The translations under genes were made by a program, and so were the position numbers. Below are positions 52,019 through 58,503 of a stretch of 58,503 nt of DNA, piece after piece. The stretch comes from Melioribacteraceae bacterium (GTDB taxonomy: Bacteria > Bacteroidota > Ignavibacteria > Ignavibacteriales > Melioribacteraceae). Location: the NCBI GenBank assembly GCA_023230485.1, contig JALNXG010000015.1, positions 1 to 58,503 on the forward strand, in the 5' to 3' direction. The notes beneath the pieces were generated by a model. That model was not told where the DNA came from and ran no database searches. It saw only the letters and a program-made list of their open reading frames with translations. Each line of letters opens with the position of its first letter. Position 1 is the stretch's first letter.

Positions 52019-54070
52019 ATGAAAAAGTTCATAAGAAAATTAATTATTCTTTTCACTTTCCCGCTCATTCTAATTGCACAATCGGGAAATGGCAATCTTC
52101 TCTATCTTGAGTATTCTCTCGATTCCGATTCCGGATTCGGCATGGGAATCAGAGTACCCGCTCAAGGAATACTCGATGAGGAGTTTAATTTTAATATCGA
52201 TCTCTCACAGGTGGCAGTGGGATTACATGTATTGTTTATCCGCGCCTATGATAGCGATGGCAAATTCTCCGAAACTCGTTACAGAATATTCTATGTCGAT
52301 AAAATACCCACACTCCCAAATTTTGATAAGCTATATTATGCGATAGATAGCGAAATAAAAACTAACTCTTTACACGAGATCTCGATTACCTCAGATAATA
52401 ATATTGCGGCTAGCTATACTGTTGATCTGAATTCCCTTTCCGAAGGCTTACATACCTTATTTATTGTTTCTAAAGATCAAAATGGGAAAATGAGCCACAG
52501 AGAACCAAGAATATTTTATGTCGATAAAATAGCAAATACTATTTCGCATAATATTAAGGTTGTTGAATACTTTATAGATAGCGATCCCGGGTTCGGCAAA
52601 GGAAGCAAAATACCAATTATATCCGCAAAAAATATTTCAACAAATTATATAATTCCGCTTACCGGATTAATCAGGGGATTCCATTTCCTTCATATTCGCA
52701 TGCTTGACGATATAGGAAGATGGAGTTCTACGAATAGCAGAGTATTTTATATAGACAATAACCCTGCGGTGGAGGATTGTACGATTAAAAATATGCATTA
52801 CGTAATAAACGGAACCGGTTATTCCAGCGGGAGAAAAAATGTAGCTGCCTCTGCGGGCAACAACCTTGAAGAAGTGTTTTTTAATATTGATTGTTCTTAT
52901 CTTCTGGTCGATTCCACTTATAGAATCAGTTTTTTCGTTGAATCGATTACCGGAACACAATCCGTAGTTTATGAAAACCAATTCATAGTTAAATTTGGCA
53001 GACAAACCTTTTCTATATTATATGAAAGCGGATGGAATTTACTCTCTATACCCGTCGAAAATCCGAATATGTTATTTACTTCAATTTTTCCGAATACGAA
53101 TGCTCCCGTTTATACATTCAACGGAGAATATAAGTCGGTGCAAAATATCCCTTATTCAGATGGATTTTGGGCACGATTCCCCAATAAAGACAGCGTTTCA
53201 ATTCAAGGAAATAGACCAAAAGAATATATAGATGTGAAAAAGGGGTGGAATATTATAGGCGGTTTTCCTTCATCGATTCCATCATCGGGAATAATCTGCG
53301 AACCAAAAGATATTGTAACATCTCAAATATTTGGCTACTCTAATACAACATCTTATTTCAGCGCAACTTCATTGGAACCATCAAAAGGTTATTGGATTAA
53401 AACTAATACAGACGGAAAAATTAATTTTATTCCTAATCCAAACCCGGCGATAAAAAAAATAGAAATCCCAGATAGCTGGAATAAGATAGCTGTTTCAGAC
53501 GGAATTAGCATCGCCAAGGAGATATATCTGGCTGATAGCAAGGGACAATATGAATATTATGAATTACCTCCACTTCCTCCGGCAAGTGCATTCGATGCTC
53601 GATTTTCTAATAATTCACTAGTTGAAACGGGCAGCGGTTTACTTAAAATTCAATCTCCTTCAAATATTATAACAATAACAGCAACCGAAAAACCGATTAA
53701 ACTTTTTGATCCATTCAGTTCAAAAGAGATCACACTTCAAAAAGGAGAAAAAATAACTTATCTACATAGCGAAGCTGCCTTTACAATTTCAAATTTTATT
53801 ATCCCAACGGAATTCAAGTTATTCCAAAATTATCCAAATCCCTTTAACCCCGAAACCATTATCAAGTTTGGAATTCCTGAGCGAAGCAAAATAAAAATTG
53901 AGATTTTTAATATTCTCGGAGAAAGAGTAGCAGAATTAATGAATACTGAATTAGATGCCGGTTATCATCAGGTGAAGTGGAATGCAAATCAATTCGCCAG
54001 CGGAATCTATATCTACTCAATTCGGACTGAAAGATTTTCTGATTTTAAAAAGATGATTTTGATTAAATAG
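52019..54070 (+). CDS. Exported repeat protein with type IX sorting domain
   Basis: 683 residues; signal peptide ending LIAQSG. Four repeats of about 90 residues at 20-330, each with YxIDSDxGFGxG, LxxGxHxLFIRxxD and RxFYVDK. Then a stretch with SGWNLLSIPV (a motif of exported surface proteins) and a C-terminal type-A sorting domain: FKLFQNYPNPFNPETIIKFG, LGERVAELMN, GYHQVKWNANQFASGIYIY and a basic end KKMILIK. So it is moved across the outer membrane by the type IX system. Forms a two-gene unit with the beta-helix protein. A terminator follows. Confidence 0.9.
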   Translation: MKKFIRKLIILFTFPLILIAQSGNGNLLYLEYSLDSDSGFGMGIRVPAQGILDEEFNFNIDLSQVAVGLHVLFIRAYDSDGKFSETRYRIFYVDKIPTLPNFDKLYYAIDSEIKTNSLHEISITSDNNIAASYTVDLNSLSEGLHTLFIVSKDQNGKMSHREPRIFYVDKIANTISHNIKVVEYFIDSDPGFGKGSKIPIISAKNISTNYIIPLTGLIRGFHFLHIRMLDDIGRWSSTNSRVFYIDNNPAVEDCTIKNMHYVINGTGYSSGRKNVAASAGNNLEEVFFNIDCSYLLVDSTYRISFFVESITGTQSVVYENQFIVKFGRQTFSILYESGWNLLSIPVENPNMLFTSIFPNTNAPVYTFNGEYKSVQNIPYSDGFWARFPNKDSVSIQGNRPKEYIDVKKGWNIIGGFPSSIPSSGIICEPKDIVTSQIFGYSNTTSYFSATSLEPSKGYWIKTNTDGKINFIPNPNPAIKKIEIPDSWNKIAVSDGISIAKEIYLADSKGQYEYYELPPLPPASAFDARFSNNSLVETGSGLLKIQSPSNIITITATEKPIKLFDPFSSKEITLQKGEKITYLHSEAAFTISNFIIPTEFKLFQNYPNPFNPETIIKFGIPERSKIKIEIFNILGERVAELMNTELDAGYHQVKWNANQFASGIYIYSIRTERFSDFKKMILIK

Positions 54071-54131
54071 TAATTAATTTTCTGCGAATGCAGAAGAAAA
54101 AAATCCGTGATGAGCGGATGGTGAGGGCGCG

Positions 54132-54172
54132 GGGCTGGGGAGTTAATATCAAAATTCTCCGACCCTTTTTTT
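54132..54172 (+). terminator. Terminator after the sorting-domain protein gene
   Basis: GGGCTGGGGAGTT (54132-54144) pairs with AATTCTCCGACCC (54153-54165) over 13 bp with one C-A mismatch and G-U pairs, then seven T. The GC-rich start stands out from the AT-rich surroundings. Confidence 0.85.
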
Positions 54173-54342
54173 AAATACTAACACCATATCGAAAAAATTT
54201 CAACTGCGCCTAACATTAATATTTATCTAATGTAATGAGCTGCTATTCCATAGCTAAAATATGAATACTTTTTGCATTGAAATTGAGAAAATAGTAGTAT
54301 AGTTTTGATCTTAATTTTAAGACAAAAAGAGGAGAATATTAA

Positions 54343-54990
54343 TTGAGAGCGATAATTTTATTATTTATTTTACTGTGCTCACAAATAGCTGCTCAGAGTG
54401 TTATAAAATCGTTTGAAGAACTAAAAACTGAATTTACATTTTCTGAAAATAATAGCAATATTATTATATTTCAATCGGATAATATCATACCCCGAAGACA
54501 TTCTGCCATAAATTTAGCCGGTCAGGCACTTCTCGGAACGGGACTTGCATTTGTCTTTTGCACCCCTCCACTAATAGCAACGTATGCGCATGCATGGAAA
54601 AATGAAGAAAGTGCACTTACGGGTGCTTTGTTTGGTCTAACAGTTGCTTCTTATATGTTTGGTTCAGCCGTAGGGGTTCGGTTAGTTGCAAAAGCCCAGA
54701 ATCCCAATCTTTCATTATGGAAACAGTATGGTTTTGCAGCTATCGGAGGAGGAACCGGAGCACTATTAACCGGCTTACTTGCATCACAATACACTACTCT
54801 CCCCGCTGCAGGTGTTGTAATTGTTTTATTAAGTCCAGTAATCGCATCAATGATATACGCATCATTTATAGCCGACTGGCCTCAAGAGAATAATGAAATT
54901 TTAACATCGTATAAAACCGCAATTTCTCATAAAGATTTAATTGAACAATCACAATTATTTAAAATAGAATTGATCCGAATAAAGCTGTAA
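54343..54990 (+). CDS. Hypothetical membrane protein with Gly-rich TM segments
   Basis: 215 residues; start is TTG at 54343, fixed by AGAGGAG 8 bases upstream and by the signal peptide that follows (IILLFILLCSQIAAQ). About four hydrophobic segments, several with small-residue patterns (NLAGQALLGTGLAFVFC, GAVLFG/GALFGLTVASYMFG, IGGGTGALLTGLLA), suggestive of glycine-zipper packing. Not recognised. Preceded by a 272-base intergenic part that holds the terminator of the gene before. No terminator is seen behind it. Confidence 0.65.
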   Translation: MRAIILLFILLCSQIAAQSVIKSFEELKTEFTFSENNSNIIIFQSDNIIPRRHSAINLAGQALLGTGLAFVFCTPPLIATYAHAWKNEESALTGALFGLTVASYMFGSAVGVRLVAKAQNPNLSLWKQYGFAAIGGGTGALLTGLLASQYTTLPAAGVVIVLLSPVIASMIYASFIADWPQENNEILTSYKTAISHKDLIEQSQLFKIELIRIKL

Positions 54991-55032
54991 TAAATTAAAG
55001 GTAGGGTTATATAGATGATAACTGCATAACAT

Positions 55033-55131
55033 TTAACCGAAAATTTGCCTCTTTGTTTTTATTATATCAATGACAATCGACATAAAAAGTAGTGTAAAAA
55101 TATTGGGATTGCTTTTGCCCGCTTTATTTTT
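55033..55131 (+). repeat. Leader repeat, copy A
   Basis: About 99 bases, aligned without gaps to 56762-56860 (offset 1729) and nearly 80-90% alike by eye, strongest from TTAACC to GATTGCTTTTG. Lies upstream of the sorting-domain gene starting at 55170. Confidence 0.8.
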
Positions 55132-55141
55132 ATTTTGGTGA
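55070..55141 (+). other. Signal-peptide-like short ORF in leader repeat A
   Basis: ATG at 55070 to TGA at 55139: MTIDIKSSVKILGLLLPALF plus LFW, 23 residues, basic then hydrophobic. It is 29 bases before the next gene. Mostly amino-acid-changing differences to copy B argue against a conserved peptide; a decayed 5' end of a duplicated lipoprotein gene is more likely. Confidence 0.35.
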
Positions 55142-55169
55142 TATAAAATAATTACGAAGAACAATTAAA

Positions 55170-56726
55170 ATGATAAAAATATTTTTCATCATTTTGTCTT
55201 TACCCATAATACTACTTGCGCAAAACCCACCGAATGAAGAATTTATTAGGCTTAGTTTAAATAACATTTCGAGTAATTATGCTAATAACGGTCTATCCGA
55301 TTACAGTTATGACGAAATGAATGGATTTCATTATCCTAAGAATAACCCTTATAAAGGTATCTGGTGGTCGGGATTGGTTATTGGCGGAAAGATTAATGGA
55401 GAAATTAGAGTTGTCGGAAATACATTTAAATCGGGTATGGTAAATGCAATAGATATTCTTAGAGTAAGGAGAGATTATAAAAATGGAGATTTAACCACTG
55501 AAATAAATGATGGTGAAGGGACCGAAGAAGAGATAAGATCAAAATATGAATCAGCTTGGAATAATTGGGATTATGGAAATGGTGCTCCTTTCGTAGATTT
55601 AGATACTAATTTTATATATGACCCAAAAATCGATATCCCCGGAATAAAAGGGGCAGCTCAAACTATTTGGTATAAGATGAATGATTCAAATGCTGAACAA
55701 ATTAATAAAACTTTTGGCAGCAATCAGTTAAATATCGATATAGATGTAACAATTTGGAATTATACTAACCACCCTGTTTTGGAAAACACAATATTTAGAA
55801 AATATACTATTACAAATAATGGTAATGAAAGAATATCAGATTTATATTGCGGTTTCTTTTCGGATCCGGATATTGGTGATCCCGGTGATGATCTTGTGGG
55901 TTCTGATTCCACGCGTCAATTAGCATATTGTTACAATTCAAAAGCAAATGACCAATCTGTTGGAAATAATCCGTATGTTTTAGGATATCAGATAATGGAA
56001 AAAAAAGAGATTGCATTCAATTTTTTTGTTAATGGGGATTCAAAATACAATTTCCCTGAAATGGGGAGTTATTTAGGTGCGCTACATCTATATAATTTAA
56101 TGCAGGGGAAATTAAAGGATGGATCACGCTGCAAAACTCCTGCTCAATACGGGGGAGGAGAAACTTCTTTTCCATTATCCGGAGATCCGGTTAATCATAG
56201 CGGATGGTTGGATGGAACTGCGTTTTCTCCGGGGAATAGAAATCTTGGTTTATCGGCAAAATTAAATGACTTCATATTTCCCGGTGAAAGAGTATCTATA
56301 ATAATTGCACAAATAGTCGCAGGCGGAAAAGAAGGCACAAGTTATCTTCAGGCAATAGATACTTTAAGATATTATGCAAATTATATTTTAGAACATCAAT
56401 CAGATTTTCCGGTGAAAGTAGAAAGGGAAAATATTAATGAAACTCCGACTTCATTTGAGTTATTACAGAACTACCCGAATCCGTTTAATCCTGCTACAAC
56501 TATTGAATACAACCTTCCAAAGGAAGGAAATGTTAAACTTGAGGTATATAATTCGTTGGGACAGTTAGTCAATGTATTAGTGGAAGGCTATCAAAGTGCC
56601 GGAAGGCAAAGAGTTACTTGGAATGGAAAAGATTCGTTTGGCAGTACTGTAGCGACCGGAATATATTTCTACAGAATCAAAACAATTAGTATTTCTCAAG
56701 TGAAGAAAATGATTTTGATTAAATAA
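55170..56726 (+). CDS. Secreted protein with type IX sorting domain
   Basis: 518 residues; signal peptide ending LLAQN. The body (20-420) is typical of large exported proteins of this clade: GIWWSGLVIGGKING, NDGEGTEEEIRSKYESAW, WYKMNDSN, DVTIWNYTNHPVLENTIFRK, FFSDPDIGDPGDDLVGSD; function unknown. Sorting domain at the end: FELLQNYPNPFNPATTIEYN, LGQLVNVLVEG, GRQRVTWNGKDSFGSTVATG and KKMILIK. Lies between the two leader repeats. Confidence 0.88.
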   Translation: MIKIFFIILSLPIILLAQNPPNEEFIRLSLNNISSNYANNGLSDYSYDEMNGFHYPKNNPYKGIWWSGLVIGGKINGEIRVVGNTFKSGMVNAIDILRVRRDYKNGDLTTEINDGEGTEEEIRSKYESAWNNWDYGNGAPFVDLDTNFIYDPKIDIPGIKGAAQTIWYKMNDSNAEQINKTFGSNQLNIDIDVTIWNYTNHPVLENTIFRKYTITNNGNERISDLYCGFFSDPDIGDPGDDLVGSDSTRQLAYCYNSKANDQSVGNNPYVLGYQIMEKKEIAFNFFVNGDSKYNFPEMGSYLGALHLYNLMQGKLKDGSRCKTPAQYGGGETSFPLSGDPVNHSGWLDGTAFSPGNRNLGLSAKLNDFIFPGERVSIIIAQIVAGGKEGTSYLQAIDTLRYYANYILEHQSDFPVKVERENINETPTSFELLQNYPNPFNPATTIEYNLPKEGNVKLEVYNSLGQLVNVLVEGYQSAGRQRVTWNGKDSFGSTVATGIYFYRIKTISISQVKKMILIK

Positions 56727-56761
56727 TGGATTTTTCTGAATCAAATTTGTAGTAAAAATGC

Positions 56762-56860
56762 TTAACCAAAAATTTAGCTCTTTTTTTTTATTATATCAAT
56801 GGCAATCTATATAAAAAGTAATGCAAAAATATTGGTATTGCTTTTGTCGTCTCTCTTTAT
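56762..56860 (+). repeat. Leader repeat, copy B
   Basis: Second copy of the repeat at 55033, downstream of the 55170 gene and upstream of the lipoprotein gene at 56921. Confidence 0.8.
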
Positions 56861-56870
56861 AGCTTGTTAA
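56799..56870 (+). other. Truncated lipoprotein-signal-like short ORF in leader repeat B
   Basis: ATG at 56799 to TAA at 56868: MAIYIKSNAKILVLLLSSLF plus IAC, 23 residues. The last residues (SLFIAC) form a lipobox with the stop right after the Cys, as if a lipoprotein gene had been cut after its signal peptide. Same frame and length as the ORF in copy A. Confidence 0.4.
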
Positions 56871-56920
56871 TTGATTATAATTTATTATAGGTTTATTACA
56901 ATATATTTAAGGTAAATGTT

Positions 56921-57736
56921 ATGATTATAAGGGATTATTTGGTTAATTCGAAATTCTACTCTCCTCTAAAAAACATACTTACCATTTTTATGGTAATCTC
57001 TTTTGCTTATTTTTTAAATAGCTGCCACGAAAAAAATAATATTGTAGAGCCTAAAAATGAACAATCTATAATTGATTCATTAATTCCGCTGAATGTTGGT
57101 AATCACTGGTTATATAAAAGATATTATTACAGCAATAGTGATAGTAGTTACGGGCATACATCTATCTTTATAAGCGGATTTATAATCGATGGAAAGATGG
57201 AAGTGAATTCTAAAGGTAAAAAAGTAACGGCATATAAATTATTTACTTGTGGTGAGGATTTGAAACCTTCACTTAACAACACCCCAGAATTGTTTCAAGG
57301 AAGTAAATTAATTTATCAGGGAAAAGAAGGGATTTATTACTTCGGAAAAGAAAAATACGATTCGCTTATTACTTCTGATGACGAATTAATCTTTACAACT
57401 AAATATGGAATAGGAAAAGAATATAAAGCACATAAATTTTATTATGCAACAGTCGGAGATATGTATGGTGAGTTAGATGGATTAATGACAACTTATGAAC
57501 TAGTATCAACTGATTCATTAATATCAACACCAGCAGGTGATTTCAGATGTTTTGTGTTTAAAATGGTTTTCCTCGATCTCAAACCACTTTTCAGAGATGA
57601 TATCTACTACTTTATAAATCCACAAATTGGTTTAGTCGCAATGATAAGTATGGTTTATCACTATAACTTAGGTACCTATCGGCCTATGGATAAATCACTA
57701 TTAACTGACTACAAAATAAAAAAGGATGATTTATGA
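56921..57736 (+). CDS. Lipoprotein, 271 residues
   Basis: N-terminus of 38 residues with a hydrophobic run ending in lipobox YFLNSC; AAGG precedes the ATG at 56921. The mature part has LIPLNVGNHWLYKRYYYSN and FRCFVFKM...YFINPQIGLV, typical of secreted beta-rich proteins of this clade that resemble the LolA/DUF3108-like fold. Function unknown. Its TGA overlaps the ATG of the metallopeptidase gene (ATGA), so the two are translationally coupled, which suggests a partner or inhibitor role. Confidence 0.8.
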   Translation: MIIRDYLVNSKFYSPLKNILTIFMVISFAYFLNSCHEKNNIVEPKNEQSIIDSLIPLNVGNHWLYKRYYYSNSDSSYGHTSIFISGFIIDGKMEVNSKGKKVTAYKLFTCGEDLKPSLNNTPELFQGSKLIYQGKEGIYYFGKEKYDSLITSDDELIFTTKYGIGKEYKAHKFYYATVGDMYGELDGLMTTYELVSTDSLISTPAGDFRCFVFKMVFLDLKPLFRDDIYYFINPQIGLVAMISMVYHYNLGTYRPMDKSLLTDYKIKKDDL

Positions 57737-58503
57737 AAAATCTATTTTCTACCATTATTCTTGCACTATTTTTGACAGTAACAATCAAATCTCAAACTCA
57801 AGTGTTTGAAGACAAAACAGATAGCTATGTTTTTTCGAGTGAAGTACAGAAAAAATTCGATAGATTCAAATCAAAGGAGGAAATAAAAAGATGGGAAGCA
57901 GGAAAACTAAAAACCGAAATTTCATTTACAAAAGGGATGATTGGAAGTTTAAAAATATTTGAGAATGAATTTGAGTTTGAAATTAAAGAGGAATCAGCGA
58001 AAAAATTTAACGGTATTGTTGGTTATTGGGGTGATATCAAGGAAGGTGGAATAATATTAATAATTGGAAAAGATAGAGAATATGATTTTCGTATCTGGCA
58101 TGGAGAATGTCTTTATAGAATAGAATGGTTAGGAGATGGGATTCATTTAATAGAAGAAATAGATAGAGCAGTGTTTGCCAAGAATGAATGTAAATTAGAA
58201 GGACCTTCTAATGTAAAGTCAGAAAAAATAAATAGTAATAATAGTATTACATCAATAAAAACGACTGAACCGATAAAAATATTTGTTGCCTATACACCTG
58301 CAGTTGCGCCAGACATTAATTATTTAATCGAATATTGTGAGTTAGTGACTAAAAGCTCATTTGAGAATAGTTCAATATCTTCAGACATAGAAATAGTAGG
58401 AAGTCAACAGTTGGCATATACAGAAAGTACAGATGCATCAACCGACTTAAATCGGTTTGTATCCATAAATGATGGATATTTAGATGAAATACATAGTTTA
58501 CGC
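57733..58503 (+). CDS. Reprolysin/M72-like secreted metallopeptidase (3' partial)
   Basis: Open from ATG 57733 to the window edge, 257 codons. Signal peptide (LFSTIILALFLTVTIKSQ), propeptide-like region of about 160 residues with Gly-Lys and beta strands, then IKIFVAYTPAVAP..., KSSFENSSI and DGYLDEIHSLR. These are the opening motifs of the peptidyl-Asp/reprolysin-like zinc endopeptidases, which come before the HExxH; the catalytic part is outside the window. Its start overlaps the lipoprotein stop by 4 bases. Likely exported; whether a type IX sorting tail follows cannot be seen. Confidence 0.75.
   Translation, partial: MKNLFSTIILALFLTVTIKSQTQVFEDKTDSYVFSSEVQKKFDRFKSKEEIKRWEAGKLKTEISFTKGMIGSLKIFENEFEFEIKEESAKKFNGIVGYWGDIKEGGIILIIGKDREYDFRIWHGECLYRIEWLGDGIHLIEEIDRAVFAKNECKLEGPSNVKSEKINSNNSITSIKTTEPIKIFVAYTPAVAPDINYLIEYCELVTKSSFENSSISSDIEIVGSQQLAYTESTDASTDLNRFVSINDGYLDEIHSLR

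Noticed and set aside
1..58503. Cobalamin or other riboswitch, tRNA or rRNA genes
   Set aside because: Scanning of intergenic stretches by eye showed no recognisable B12-box, tRNA cloverleaf or rRNA sequence; a covariance-model search would be decisive.

Overview
The window is AT-rich bacterial DNA with dense gene packing and no rRNA, tRNA, CRISPR array or intact transposon that I could find. Gene content points to the Ignavibacteria/Chlorobi side of the Bacteroidota group: secreted proteins end in the NYPNPFNP type-A sorting domain of the type IX secretion system, there is a reg_prop/Y_Y_Y sensor kinase, and there are paired tricorn-like and VPS10/BNR-like secreted proteins. Many genes carry a clear Shine-Dalgarno sequence, which is uncommon in Bacteroidia proper but expected outside them. 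The taxonomic call is an inference from protein families only.

Layout. 1-12.4 kb: a C45-type acyltransferase fusion (cut at the left edge), a TrmH-family RNA methyltransferase, a PhoB-type regulator with its sensor kinase, and two very large secreted proteins (tricorn-like S41 protease and VPS10/BNR propeller). 12.4-13.2 kb: a strong terminator followed by a graveyard of toxin-antitoxin genes (BrnA-like antitoxin, split HipA). 13.2-15.5 kb: a DEAD-box RNA helicase with a repetitive Arg/Ser/Gly tail. 15.7-22.0 kb: an arginine biosynthesis run argC-argJ-argB-argR-argG-argH. It is preceded by a near-perfect tandem ARG box that overlaps a sigma70-like promoter, so ArgR encoded inside the operon very probably autoregulates it. 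22.0-29.5 kb: AlaX-like tRNA editing protein, DPP IV-type peptidase, aldo/keto reductase, DUF5362-like membrane protein, K+-dependent membrane pyrophosphatase and two small unknown genes. 29.6-38.6 kb: a sensory and uptake locus made of a NarL-type regulator, a 14-blade-type sensor kinase, a lipoprotein, a TonB-dependent receptor and a secreted GH13 amylase. 38.6-43.4 kb: a stand-alone B12-binding protein with the CarH-type W-x9-EH motif, a PAP2_C membrane enzyme, a lamin-tail protein, an ANK/MATE-like transporter and a 1-Cys peroxiredoxin. 43.6-50.8 kb: Trm112-like protein, FAD oxidoreductase, TPR protein, ClpX, a secreted protein of the family often labelled asparagine synthetase B, an FAH-family hydrolase and a tiny membrane protein. 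51.0-58.5 kb: secreted and surface proteins, including two with type IX sorting tails, lipoproteins and, cut at the right edge, an M72/reprolysin-like metallopeptidase.

The most interesting observations are: the tandem ARG box/promoter architecture with argR inside the operon; the stand-alone CarH-like cobalamin domain lacking a DNA-binding domain and the upper His ligand; the eroded HipA/BrnA island; a 99-bp repeated leader (55033 and 56762) that contains a truncated signal-peptide-like ORF before two surface-protein genes; and the lipoprotein/metallopeptidase pair at the right edge. I do not see a complete, clearly novel multi-gene system; the candidates are stated with what would test them.
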